Of a stretch of DNA of 64,000 nt, positions 17,490 through 25,651 are shown piece by piece. Source of the DNA: Rhodovastum sp963804495 (GTDB lineage Bacteria > Pseudomonadota > Alphaproteobacteria > Acetobacterales > Acetobacteraceae); NCBI GenBank assembly GCA_963804495.1, contig CAWDQN010000005.1, positions 186,001 to 250,000 on the forward strand, read 5' to 3'. The notes beneath the pieces are model-generated. The model searched no databases. It worked only from the letters and a program-made list of their open reading frames with translations, and was not told the origin of the DNA. Position 1 is the stretch's first letter; every line of letters starts with the position of its first letter. A program made the translations under genes and the position numbers.

Positions 17490-17947
17490 GCCGGCACCGC
17501 GGGCCGGCGGCGCATCAGCGCCTGGCGCTCGCAGCGGGCGACGACGGCTCCGGCCTGATTGAACGCCTCGTGGCGGAAGGTCACGATGCCGGCGTCGGGA
17601 CGCGAGCGGCTGTCGCGCGCCGCGACCACGGTGGTACGCACGCGGATGGTGTCGCCGGCGAACACGGGGGCGGGAAAGACGGTGTCGGTCATGCCGAGAT
17701 TGGCCACGGTGGTGCCCTGAGTGAGGTTGTGCACGCTCATGCCGATCATCAGCCCCAGGGTAAACAGCGAGTTGACCAGCGGGCGGCCGAACTCGGTGGT
17801 GGCGGCGAATTCGGCGTCGAGATGCAGCTTCTGCACGTTCATGGTCATGCTGCAGAACAGCACATTGTCGGCCTCGGTGACGGTGCGTGTCCATTCGGCG
17901 TCGATGACGCGGCCGACCGGAAGCTCCTCGAACCACAACCCTGCCAT
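17486..17947 (-). CDS. MaoC family acyl-CoA hydratase
   Basis: A 153-residue hot-dog fold protein, probably a hydratase for an unsaturated acyl-CoA. It begins MAGLWFEELPVG; TVTEADNVLFCSMTMN carries the hydratase-type Asp, and RPLVNSLFTLGLMIGMS and FAGDTIRVRTTVV follow in the usual MaoC order. It overlaps the citE-like gene by four bases, so the two are co-translated. It is divergent from livG with a 99-base gap, so the liv transporter may bring in the substrate or a precursor. Confidence 0.88.
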   Translation of the reverse strand: MAGLWFEELPVGRVIDAEWTRTVTEADNVLFCSMTMNVQKLHLDAEFAATTEFGRPLVNSLFTLGLMIGMSVHNLTQGTTVANLGMTDTVFPAPVFAGDTIRVRTTVVAARDSRSRPDAGIVTFRHEAFNQAGAVVARCERQALMRRRPAVPA

Positions 17948-18046
17948 TGGTAACCGTTCCTGCGATCCATTCGTGGGGAAACATTCTTGCGTCGGGCCGC
18001 ACCATATGCAAATCAGGGTTGCCGGCAACGAGGGAGGCGGCTGGGG

Positions 18047-18799
18047 GTGAACGACACCATCCTGGAAACGGAGGGGTTGACCCGCGAGTTCGGCGGCTTC
18101 GTCGCCGTGAACAATGTGGCGTTGCGGGTGCGCAAGGGCACCATCCACGCGCTGATCGGCCCGAACGGCGCCGGCAAGACGACCTGTTTCAACCTGCTGA
18201 CAAAATTCCTGCAACCGACCCACGGCAGCATCCGCTTCAAGGGGCGCGATATCACGGCGCGCGCGCCGGCGGACGTGGCGCGGCTCGGCCTGGTGCGGAG
18301 CTTTCAGATCTCGGCGGTGTTCGCCAACCTGACGGCGCTGGAGAACGTGCGTCTGGCGCTGCAGCGGGTGCGCGGCGGCAGCTTCGATTTCTGGCGCAGC
18401 GAGACCGTGCTGCACGGCTTCGACGGGCGGGCGCGGGCGCTGCTGGAGGATGTCGGGCTGGGCGAGCACGCCGATACACCGGCGGCCAGTCTTTCCTATG
18501 GCCGCAAGCGGGCGCTGGAAATCGCCACCACGCTGGCGCTGGAGCCGGAGATGATGCTGCTGGACGAGCCGACCGCGGGCATGACCCACGAGGACGTGGA
18601 CCGGGTGGTGGCGCTGATCCGGCGGGTGCGCCAGGGCCGCACCATTCTGATGGTAGAGCACAATCTGTCGGTGGTGGAGGGGCTTTGCGACACCATCACG
18701 GTGCTGACCCGCGGGCGGGTGCTGGCGGAGGGCGATTACGCCGCGGTGGCGGCCAATCCCGAGGTGGTGGCCGCCTATCTGGGAACCGCCGATGCATGA
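18047..18799 (+). CDS. livG: branched-chain amino-acid type ABC transporter ATPase LivG
   Basis: First ATPase of an HAAT-family importer, 250 residues from the GTG at 18047, behind GGGAGGCGGC. Walker A is GPNGAGKT at residues 38-45, the signature is the relaxed SLSYGRKRALEIA usual for LivG, and Walker B is MMLLDEPTAGM. The C-terminal extension with LAEGDYAAVAANPEVVAAYLG is the LivG-type tail. First gene of a six-gene run (ATPase, ATPase, two binding proteins, two permeases). Confidence 0.92.
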   Translation: MNDTILETEGLTREFGGFVAVNNVALRVRKGTIHALIGPNGAGKTTCFNLLTKFLQPTHGSIRFKGRDITARAPADVARLGLVRSFQISAVFANLTALENVRLALQRVRGGSFDFWRSETVLHGFDGRARALLEDVGLGEHADTPAASLSYGRKRALEIATTLALEPEMMLLDEPTAGMTHEDVDRVVALIRRVRQGRTILMVEHNLSVVEGLCDTITVLTRGRVLAEGDYAAVAANPEVVAAYLGTADA

Positions 18800-18800
18800 G

Positions 18801-18831
18801 GTGTCCCATGCTTGACGTGTCTCATGCTTGA
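18801..18831 (+). repeat. tandem 16-bp duplication around the livF start
   Basis: GTGTCCCATGCTTGA (18801-18815) and GTGTCTCATGCTTGA (18817-18831) are 14/15 identical. Each carries an ATG. The first ATG (18808) reads only MLDVSHA and stops at 18831, overlapping the true livF start at 18824. Confidence 0.7.
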
Positions 18832-19516
18832 GGTCAGGGGTCTGAACGCCTGGTACGGCGAGAGCCATGTGCTGCATGGGGTGGATTTCGACGTGCCGGC
18901 GGGCGAGGTGGTGACATTGCTGGGGCGCAACGGGGCCGGCAAGACCACGACGATGAAAAGCATCATGGGCCTGGTGCCGCGGCGCGAAGGCAGCATCCGC
19001 TATGACGACCGCGAGACGATCGGGCTGCGGCCCGACCTGATCGCGCGTGCCGGCATTGCCTTCTGCCCCGAGGAGCGGGGGATTTTCGCCAGCCTGAACG
19101 TCACCGAGAACCTGATGCTGCCGAAAGTGGTGGCGCCGGGGGGGCTCGACCTTGCCACCATCTACGCCCTGTTCCCGAACCTGCAGGAACGCGCCGGCAG
19201 CCAGGGGACGAAATTGTCCGGCGGCGAGCAGCAGATGCTGGCGATCGCGCGCATCCTGCGCACCGGGGCGCGGCTGCTGCTGCTGGACGAGCCGACCGAG
19301 GGGCTGGCGCCGGTGATCGTGCAGCAGATCGGCCGCACCATCCGCGAGATCAAGGCGCGCGGCTTTACCGTGCTGCTGGTGGAACAGAATTTCCGCTTCG
19401 CGCAGACCGTGGCCGACCGCCACTACGTGATGGAGCACGGCCGGGTGATCGACATGATTCCGAACGCGCAGCTGGCCGCCAGCATGGGCAAGCTGCACGA
19501 CTACCTGGGGGTCTGA
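18824..19516 (+). CDS. livF: branched-chain amino-acid type ABC transporter ATPase LivF
   Basis: Second ATPase of the importer, 230 residues from the ATG at 18824 (MLEVRGLNAWYGESHVL). Walker A is GRNGAGKT at about residues 34-41, the signature is KLSGGEQQMLAIARIL, and Walker B is LLLLDEPTEGLAP, followed by the LivF-type LVEQNFRFA. An upstream in-frame TTG at 18812 is possible, but MLEV matches the family start. It follows livG by 24 bases, across the tandem start duplication. Confidence 0.93.
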   Translation: MLEVRGLNAWYGESHVLHGVDFDVPAGEVVTLLGRNGAGKTTTMKSIMGLVPRREGSIRYDDRETIGLRPDLIARAGIAFCPEERGIFASLNVTENLMLPKVVAPGGLDLATIYALFPNLQERAGSQGTKLSGGEQQMLAIARILRTGARLLLLDEPTEGLAPVIVQQIGRTIREIKARGFTVLLVEQNFRFAQTVADRHYVMEHGRVIDMIPNAQLAASMGKLHDYLGV

Positions 19517-19574
19517 CCCCAAGACGTTATTCAGCCGACACCGGCCACAAGGCCGGGAACAGGGAGAACGACAG

Positions 19575-20816
19575 ATGCCAGTTGCCCACGGGCCACTCTC
19601 ACGGCGCGTATTGCTTAGAACCGCCGCCGCCGCCTCCGCCGCCGCCTTGCCGGTGCTGCCGGCGCGGGCGCAAAAGCCGGTACTGAAGATCGGCGTGCTG
19701 ACCGATCTCTCCGGCCCTTACAAGGACGTGGCCGGGCCCGGCGCGGTCGAGGCGGCACGGCTGGCGGTCGAGGATTCGGGCCTGAAGGCGAAGGGGATCG
19801 AGGTCGAGATCCTGTCGGCCGACCACCAGAACAAGGCCGATGTCGGCGCTTCGGTGGCGCGTCAGTGGTTCGATCGCGATGGCGTGGACGTGATCCTGGA
19901 AGGAACCAACTCCGGCGAGGCGCTGGCGGTGGCGAATGTCGCGCGCGAGAAGAACAAAATCTTCCTCAATTCCGGCGCGGCGACCTCGGACCTGACCGGG
20001 GCGCAGTGCAATGCCAACACCATCCACTGGGTCTACGACACCTACATGCTGGCGCATTCCACCGGCGGGGCCATCGTGAAGTCGGGCGGCGATACCTGGT
20101 TCTTCATTGTCGCCGACTATGCGTTCGGCCACGCGCTGCAGCGCGACACCACCGATTTCGTGCAGCAGGCCGGCGGCAAGGTGCTCGGCTCGGTGCTCTA
20201 TCCGTTTCCCAGCACCACCGATTTCTCGGCGTTCCTGCTGCAGGCGCAGTCCTCGGGCGCCAAGGTGCTCGGGGTGGCCAGCACCGGGGCGGACGGTATC
20301 AACCTGATCAAGCAGGCACATGAATTCGGCATCCCGATGCGGCTGGCCGGGCTGCTGGTGTTCCTCACCGACGTGCACTCGCTGGGGCTGGAGGTGGCGC
20401 AGGGGCTGACGCTGACCACGAGCTTCTATTGGGACCTCAACCCCGGCTCGCGGCGGTTTGCCGACAAATATACCAAGCGTCTGCCCGGCAAGCGGCCGAC
20501 CATGGTGCATGCGGGCGTGTATTCGAGCGGGCTGCACTATCTGAAGGTGGCGGCCGAGATGGGGGCGGCGAAGGCGAAGGCCGATGGGGCGGCCACAGTG
20601 GCGCGGATGAAGGCAACGCCCACCAATGACGATTGTTTCGGCCCCGGCAGCATCCGCGCCGACGGCCGCAAGCTGTGCCCGGCTTATCTGTTCGAGGTGA
20701 AGAAGCCGAGCGAGAGCAAGGGGCCGTGGGACTACTACAAGCTGCTGGCCACGACGCCCGCCGACGAGGCGTTCCGGCCGCTCTCGGCCGGCGCCTGCCC
20801 GCTGGTGAAGGCCTGA
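19575..20816 (+). CDS. ABC transporter substrate-binding protein (LivJ/K family), first copy
   Basis: Periplasmic ligand-binding protein of the HAAT family, 413 residues. The Tat-like signal has Arg10-Arg11 in LSRRVLLRTAAA and ends at an Ala-rich ARA-Q site. The mature start KIGVLTDLSGPYKDVAGPG is the family's type I binding fold opening. A GGGAGAA site precedes the ATG, and a CCGGCC-ACAA-GGCCGG hairpin (19541-19556) sits just upstream. It is clearly a paralogue of the next gene. The ligand is unknown: this subfamily also includes amide, urea and aromatic-acid binders. Confidence 0.9.
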   Translation: MPVAHGPLSRRVLLRTAAAASAAALPVLPARAQKPVLKIGVLTDLSGPYKDVAGPGAVEAARLAVEDSGLKAKGIEVEILSADHQNKADVGASVARQWFDRDGVDVILEGTNSGEALAVANVAREKNKIFLNSGAATSDLTGAQCNANTIHWVYDTYMLAHSTGGAIVKSGGDTWFFIVADYAFGHALQRDTTDFVQQAGGKVLGSVLYPFPSTTDFSAFLLQAQSSGAKVLGVASTGADGINLIKQAHEFGIPMRLAGLLVFLTDVHSLGLEVAQGLTLTTSFYWDLNPGSRRFADKYTKRLPGKRPTMVHAGVYSSGLHYLKVAAEMGAAKAKADGAATVARMKATPTNDDCFGPGSIRADGRKLCPAYLFEVKKPSESKGPWDYYKLLATTPADEAFRPLSAGACPLVKA

Positions 20817-20824
20817 GAGTTTGT

Positions 20825-20889
20825 GAATGAATGCCCGCAGCGCTCCGATCCTGCCCGAAACGCTCACTGATATCAGCGGGCTTTCATTC
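20825..20889 (+). promoter_or_regulatory. long stem-loop between the two binding-protein genes
   Basis: GAATGAATGCCCGC (20825-20838) pairs with GCGGGCTTTCATTC (20876-20889) with one mismatch over 14 bases and a 37-base loop. It has no T-run, so it is more likely an mRNA-stabilising or attenuating structure than an intrinsic terminator. Confidence 0.55.
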
Positions 20890-20948
20890 GCAAGTTCGAT
20901 GGCTCGGCAAGCTCTGAGCGCCGCCCGTAAAAATAAACGGAGGAACCT

Positions 20949-22172
20949 ATGCCCCTCGACCGCCGCACCCTGCTGGGAACGGCCGCCGCTTCGGCTGCCC
21001 TGCCCGCCGCCGGAGGCCGCGCCCGCGCGCAGGCCAATAGCATCAAGATCGGCGTTCTGAACGACCAGTCCGGACCGTACCGCGACACCGGCGGGCTGAC
21101 CTCGGTCGCCGCCGTGAACATGGCGGTGGAGGAGTTCGGCGCCAAAGGGTTCGCGGTCGAGGTCATCGCCGCCGATCATCAGAACAAGCCCGACATCGGC
21201 GCCGGCATCGCGGCGCAATGGTACGACCGCGACGGGGTGGACATGATCATCGACGTGCCAACCTCGTCGGTGGCGCTGGCGGTGGCCGGGGTGGCGAAGG
21301 CGAAGAACAAGCTGTTCGTGAATGTCGGCGCGGCGACGGTGGCGCTGACCGGCGATGCCTGCGCGCCGAGCGTGATCCACTACACCTACGACACCTACAT
21401 GCTGGCGAAGTCGACCGGCGGCGCCACGGTGAAGGCCGGCGGCACGAGCTGGTATTTCATCACCGCCGATTACGCCTTCGGCAAGCAGTTGCAGAAGGAC
21501 ACGACCAGCTTCGTGCTCGCCGCCGGCGGCAAGGTGCTCGGCAGCGCGGCCTATCCGTTTCCGGGCACGTCGGATTTTTCCTCGTTCCTGGTGCAGGCGC
21601 AGGCCTCCGGCGCCAAGGTGCTGGGGCTGTGCAATGCCGGCGCCGATACGGTGAACAGCATCAAGCAGGCCAACGAGTTCGGTCTGATGGGCACGATGCA
21701 GATCGCGGCGATGCTGATGTTCATCACCGATGTGAACGCGCTCGGGCTGGAGGTGGCGAAGGGGCTGCATCTGACCGAGAGCTTCTACTGGGACCTGAAC
21801 GACCGCAGCCGTGCCTTCACCAGGCGATTCGTGAAACGCTCGCCGAAGAACTGGCCGAACATGATCCATGCCGGCTGCTATTCGGGAACGCTGCATTTCC
21901 TGAAGGCGGTGAGCGCCATCGGCGTGCCGGCGGCGAAGGCCAGCGGCACGGCGATCGCCGCGCGCATGAAGGCGACCCGCGTCGACGATGATGCGTATCA
22001 GGGATCGATCCGCGAGGACGGGCGGGGGATGTTCAACGCCTATCTGTTCCAGGTGAAGACACCGGCCGAAAGCCACGGGCCGTGGGATTACTTCAAACTG
22101 CTGCAGACGACGCCGCCGGCCGAGGCCTGGCGCCCGCTGGCGGACGGGCATTGCTTCTACGTCAAGAGCTGA
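20949..22172 (+). CDS. ABC transporter substrate-binding protein (LivJ/K family), second copy
   Basis: A 407-residue paralogue of the preceding gene. The Tat-type signal has Arg5-Arg6 in PLDRRTLLGTAAAS and ends ARAQ, followed by KIGVLNDQSGPYRDTGG. Segments shared with copy one include VIAADHQNKPDIGAGIAAQW, SVIHYTYDTYMLAKSTGG and LTESFYWDLNDRSRAF. It has its own GGAGGA site. The two copies have clearly diverged, so they probably differ in ligand rather than only in dose. Confidence 0.9.
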   Translation: MPLDRRTLLGTAAASAALPAAGGRARAQANSIKIGVLNDQSGPYRDTGGLTSVAAVNMAVEEFGAKGFAVEVIAADHQNKPDIGAGIAAQWYDRDGVDMIIDVPTSSVALAVAGVAKAKNKLFVNVGAATVALTGDACAPSVIHYTYDTYMLAKSTGGATVKAGGTSWYFITADYAFGKQLQKDTTSFVLAAGGKVLGSAAYPFPGTSDFSSFLVQAQASGAKVLGLCNAGADTVNSIKQANEFGLMGTMQIAAMLMFITDVNALGLEVAKGLHLTESFYWDLNDRSRAFTRRFVKRSPKNWPNMIHAGCYSGTLHFLKAVSAIGVPAAKASGTAIAARMKATRVDDDAYQGSIREDGRGMFNAYLFQVKTPAESHGPWDYFKLLQTTPPAEAWRPLADGHCFYVKS

Positions 22173-22214
22173 CGGGCTGCGGATGAGAACGGTGTCCCGG
22201 ATGAATCGGCAGCC

Positions 22215-23099
22215 ATGATCACGATTTTTGGAAAACCGCTGCTGCTGCTGTATGGGCAGCTGACCCTGGGGCTGATCAACGGCGCCTTCTATGCGCTGTT
22301 GTCGCTCGGGCTGGCGGTGATTTTCGGCATGCTGAACATCATCAACTTCGCCCACGGGGCGCTGTTCATGCTCGGCGCCTACGTGGCGTGGGCGCTGCTG
22401 GAGTATTTGGATATCGGCTACTGGCCGGCGTTGGTCCTGGCGCCGCTGATCGTCGGCATCTTCGGGGTGGTGCTGGAGAAGACGCTGATCAACCGGCTGT
22501 ACAAGCTCGACCATTTGTATGGCTTGCTGCTGACCTTCGGTTGCGCGCTGATCATCGAGGGGCTGGCGCGCAATGAATTCGGCTCGTCGGGCATGCCCTA
22601 TGCGATTCCCGATGCGTTGCGCGGGCCGGTCGATCTCGGCTTCATGATGCTGCCGGCCTACCGGGCCTGGGTGGTGGTGGCGGCGGCCGGCATGTGCCTG
22701 CTGACCTGGCTGATGATCGAAAAGACCTCGATCGGATCGACGCTGCGGGCGGCGACCGAGAACGCGGCCCTGGTGCAGGCGTTCGGGGTGAATGTGCCGC
22801 GGCTGATCACCTTGACTTATGGCGCGGGGGTGGCGCTGGCGGCGTTCGCGGGCGTGCTGGCGGCACCGATCTATTCGGTGAATCCGAACATGGGCTCGAA
22901 TTTCATCATCACCGTGTTCGCCGTGGTGGTGATCGGTGGCATGGGGTCGATTCTGGGATCGATCATCACCGGCTTCGGCCTGGGCATTCTGGAGGGACTC
23001 ACCAAGGTGTATTATCCGCAGGCCTCGGCGACGGTGATTTTCGTGGTGATGGTCGTTGTGTTGCTGGCGCGGCCTGCCGGCTTGTTCGGCAAGGCCTGA
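22215..23099 (+). CDS. livH: branched-chain amino-acid type ABC permease LivH
   Basis: Inner-membrane permease, 294 residues with about eight hydrophobic segments. It begins MITIFGKPLLLLYGQLTLGL. Family marks are NGAFYALLSLGLAVIFGMLN and INFAHGALFMLGAY, and the ATPase-contact loop is around TTLRAATENAALVQAFGVN-type sequence in mid-protein. One base separates its TGA from the livM ATG. Confidence 0.93.
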   Translation: MITIFGKPLLLLYGQLTLGLINGAFYALLSLGLAVIFGMLNIINFAHGALFMLGAYVAWALLEYLDIGYWPALVLAPLIVGIFGVVLEKTLINRLYKLDHLYGLLLTFGCALIIEGLARNEFGSSGMPYAIPDALRGPVDLGFMMLPAYRAWVVVAAAGMCLLTWLMIEKTSIGSTLRAATENAALVQAFGVNVPRLITLTYGAGVALAAFAGVLAAPIYSVNPNMGSNFIITVFAVVVIGGMGSILGSIITGFGLGILEGLTKVYYPQASATVIFVVMVVVLLARPAGLFGKA

Positions 23100-23100
23100 G

Positions 23101-24033
23101 ATGCACGGCTTTTCGCGCGCGCAGGCCGTCGGCTTTGTACTGATGGTGGCGCTGATCATCATCGCGCCGGCCGTGCTGTATCCGGTGTTCCTGATGAAGG
23201 TGCTGTGTTTCGCGTTGTTCGCCTGCGCCTTCAATTTGCTGATCGGCTATGTCGGGCTGCTCAGTTTTGGCCATGCGGCGTATTTCGGCATGGGCAGTTA
23301 TGTGGCCGCCTGGACGGCGAAGACCTGGGGGCTGTCGGCGGAGGTTTCGATTTTGCTGGGTGGCCTGACCGGGGCCGGGCTGGGCATGGTGTTCGGCTGG
23401 CTGGCCATCCGCCGCTCGGGCATTTACTTCGCCATGATCACCCTGGCGCTGGCGCAGATGGTGTATTTCTTTTGCCTGCAGGCGCCCTTCACCGGCGGCG
23501 AGGACGGCATCCAGCAGGTGCCGCGGGTGCCGTTGTTCGGCGTGGTGTCGATGCAGAGCGACATGGCGATGTACTGGCTGGTGGCCGGTGTGTTCCTGCT
23601 CGGCTTTCTGTTGATCCACCGCATCGTGCACTCGCCGTTCGGCCAGGTGTTGAAGGCGATCCGCGAGAACGAGCCGCGCGCGACCTCGCTGGGCTATCGC
23701 ACCGATGATTACAAATGGCTGGCGTTCGTGCTGTCCACGTTCCTGGCCGGCGTTGCCGGCGGGGCGAAGGCGCTGGTGTTCGGCATTGCCACGCTGACCG
23801 ATGTGCACTGGACGATGCATGGCGAGGTGGTGCTGATGAGTTTGGTGGGCGGGTTGGGCACGATGTTCGGTCCGGTGGCGGGGGCGCTTGTTCTGACGGC
23901 GATGGAAAACTACCTGGCGCAGTTCGGGGCCTGGGTGACGGTGACGCAGGGGGTGATTTTCGTGCTGTGCGTCGTGGCGTTCCGGCGTGGCGTGATCGGC
24001 GAACTCGGCGCGGTTTTGCGGCTAAGGCTGTGA
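23101..24033 (+). CDS. livM: branched-chain amino-acid type ABC permease LivM
   Basis: Partner permease of LivH, 310 residues from the ATG at 23101. Typical LivM features are YVGLLSFGHAAYFGMGSY, the coupling loop LKAIRENEPRATSLGY, and VLMSLVGGLGTMFGPVAGA near the end. Last gene of the importer run; a composite repeat begins ten bases after its stop. Confidence 0.93.
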   Translation: MHGFSRAQAVGFVLMVALIIIAPAVLYPVFLMKVLCFALFACAFNLLIGYVGLLSFGHAAYFGMGSYVAAWTAKTWGLSAEVSILLGGLTGAGLGMVFGWLAIRRSGIYFAMITLALAQMVYFFCLQAPFTGGEDGIQQVPRVPLFGVVSMQSDMAMYWLVAGVFLLGFLLIHRIVHSPFGQVLKAIRENEPRATSLGYRTDDYKWLAFVLSTFLAGVAGGAKALVFGIATLTDVHWTMHGEVVLMSLVGGLGTMFGPVAGALVLTAMENYLAQFGAWVTVTQGVIFVLCVVAFRRGVIGELGAVLRLRL

Positions 24034-24043
24034 CGGTGATTCC

Positions 24044-24107
24044 TTAAGTAATGGGGTCAAGGGGTCCACTGACCCCTTGCGGGTCCAGGGCAGAGCCCTG
24101 GCCTTGC
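24044..24107 (+). repeat. composite palindromic repeat, short form (copy 2)
   Basis: CTTAAG opens the element. Hairpin CAAGGGGTC-CACT-GACCCCTTG (24058-24079) and hairpin CCAGGGC-AGA-GCCCTGG (24085-24101) follow. The order is the same as at 1761-1825. It lies between livM and panC in tandem with the inverted copy at 24155-24239. Confidence 0.75.
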
Positions 24108-24154
24108 TGTCGCGCCAAGCTGGGGGTGTTGATCGGGTTGGAAGGATAAGCCAA

Positions 24155-24239
24155 GGAAGGCCAGGGCTCTGCCCTGGACCCGCCCCAGCGCGCGGCGCGC
24201 TTTCGCGCGACGGGGCAGTGGCCCCCTGGACCACACAGC
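24155..24239 (-). repeat. composite palindromic repeat, long form, inverted (copy 3)
   Basis: CCAGGGC-TCT-GCCCTGG (24161-24177) is followed by GACCCGCCCCAGCGCGCGG, CGCGCTTTCGCGCG and GGGGCAGTGGCCCCCTGG. Read on the minus strand it matches the long copies at 43719 and 57702. With copy 2 it makes an inverted pair just upstream of panC. Confidence 0.7.
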
Positions 24240-24257
24240 TGTCACGGAGTCAGCGCG

Positions 24258-25109
24258 ATGATCGTCCGCACCGTCCCCGACCTGCGCGCGTCGGTGCAAG
24301 CCTGGCGGCGCTCGGGCCTGAGCTGCGCGCTGGTGCCCACCATGGGCGCGCTGCACGCCGGGCACTTGGCGCTGATCCGCCTGGCGGCGCGGTCCTGCGA
24401 ACGGGTGATCGTGTCGATCTTTGTCAACCCGCTGCAGTTCGGCCCGACAGAAGACCTCGCCGCCTACCCGCGGCGGGAGGCGGCGGATGTGGCGGCGGCG
24501 GCGCAGGCGGGGGCGCACCTGGTGTTCGCGCCGGCGGTTGCGGCGATGTACGCGCCGGGCCACGCAACCACCGTGCACGTCGCCGGCCTGACCGAGGGCT
24601 TGTGCGGCCCGCATCGGCCCGGGCATTTCGACGGGGTGGCAACGGTGGTCGCTAAGCTGCTGCTGCAGGCCCTGCCGGATGCGGCGTTCTTCGGCGAGAA
24701 GGATTATCAGCAGTTGCTGGTCATTCGCCGGCTGGCGCTGGACCTGGACATCCCGGTGCGCATCGAGGGGATGCCGACGCTGCGCGAGCCGGACGGGCTG
24801 GCGATGTCGTCGCGCAACGCGTATCTGTCGGCCGAGCAGCGGCGCATCGCGCCGGCGCTTGCCGCCACGCTGGACGACATGGCGCGCATGCTGGCGGCGG
24901 ACGGCGGCGCGGTGGCGCCGGCGCTGGCGGACGGGACGGCGCGGCTGCGCGCCGCCGGGTTCACCGGCATCGACTACGTGCAGGTCTGCGACGCCCAGAC
25001 GCTGGCGCCGCTGGCGCGGGTGGAGGGGCCGGCGCGCATCATGGCGGCCGTGCGGCTGGGCGGGACGCGGCTGATCGACAATGTTGCGGTGGCGGGGGCA
25101 ACGGCATGA
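24258..25109 (+). CDS. panC: pantothenate synthetase
   Basis: Joins pantoate and beta-alanine with ATP to make pantothenate in coenzyme A synthesis; cytoplasmic. 283 residues, the family's normal length. The nucleotidyl-transfer motif PTMGALHAGH is at residues 27-36, with the ATP-binding histidines 33 and 36. VSIFVNPLQFGPTEDLAAYPR and the MSSRNAYLS loop are conserved. It overlaps yjbQ by four bases (ATGA). Confidence 0.96.
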   Translation: MIVRTVPDLRASVQAWRRSGLSCALVPTMGALHAGHLALIRLAARSCERVIVSIFVNPLQFGPTEDLAAYPRREAADVAAAAQAGAHLVFAPAVAAMYAPGHATTVHVAGLTEGLCGPHRPGHFDGVATVVAKLLLQALPDAAFFGEKDYQQLLVIRRLALDLDIPVRIEGMPTLREPDGLAMSSRNAYLSAEQRRIAPALAATLDDMARMLAADGGAVAPALADGTARLRAAGFTGIDYVQVCDAQTLAPLARVEGPARIMAAVRLGGTRLIDNVAVAGATA

Positions 25110-25528
25110 AGACGCTGACCGAGTATCTGACGTTCACCATTCCCGAGCGGGTGGGGTTCGTGAACATCACCGCAACGCTTTCGCAACTGGTCAGCCGCAG
25201 CCTGGTCCGGGAAGGGTTGCTGCTGTGCAATGCCATGCACATCACCGCCTCGGTGTTCATCAACGACGACGAGCCGGGTCTGCACGAGGATTACCGGCGC
25301 TGGCTGGAAAAGCTGGCGCCGTTCGACGCCTCGCCGCAGACCTACCGGCACAACCGCACCGGCGAGGACAACGCCGATGCGCATATGAAACGGCAGGTGA
25401 TGGGCCGCGAGGTGGTGATTGCCATTACCGCCGGGCGGCTGGATTTCGGCCCATGGGAACAGGTGTTCTATGGCGAGTTCGACGGAAGGCGTCCGAAACG
25501 GGTGCTGGTGAAGATCATTGGCGAATAG
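25106..25528 (+). CDS. yjbQ: YjbQ family protein (UPF0047)
   Basis: A 140-residue member of the UPF0047 family, some members of which have weak thiamine-phosphate synthase activity; the true role is unsettled. Conserved pieces are NAMHITASVFINDDE, NADAHMKRQVMGREV and the end LDFGPWEQVFYGEFDG. The metal-binding histidines would lie in the first two. Its ATG overlaps the panC stop, so the two are translationally coupled. Confidence 0.9.
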   Translation: MKTLTEYLTFTIPERVGFVNITATLSQLVSRSLVREGLLLCNAMHITASVFINDDEPGLHEDYRRWLEKLAPFDASPQTYRHNRTGEDNADAHMKRQVMGREVVIAITAGRLDFGPWEQVFYGEFDGRRPKRVLVKIIGE

Positions 25529-25651
25529 GGCGGCCAACCTGCCGCCGGCATTGGCGGAAAAGCAACCAAACCGGCGGGATGTTGCGCAGGCGCGCTTGCA
25601 TGCCGCGCCAGGGGCCGGGCAGGGTGCCGCCGGACGATTTTGCGAGGACCG

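Noticed and set aside
19599..23234. 1211-codon open frame on the minus strand across the liv genes
   Set aside because: It lies fully antisense to the two binding proteins and livH, is rich in His, Arg and Gln, and has no recognisable domain.
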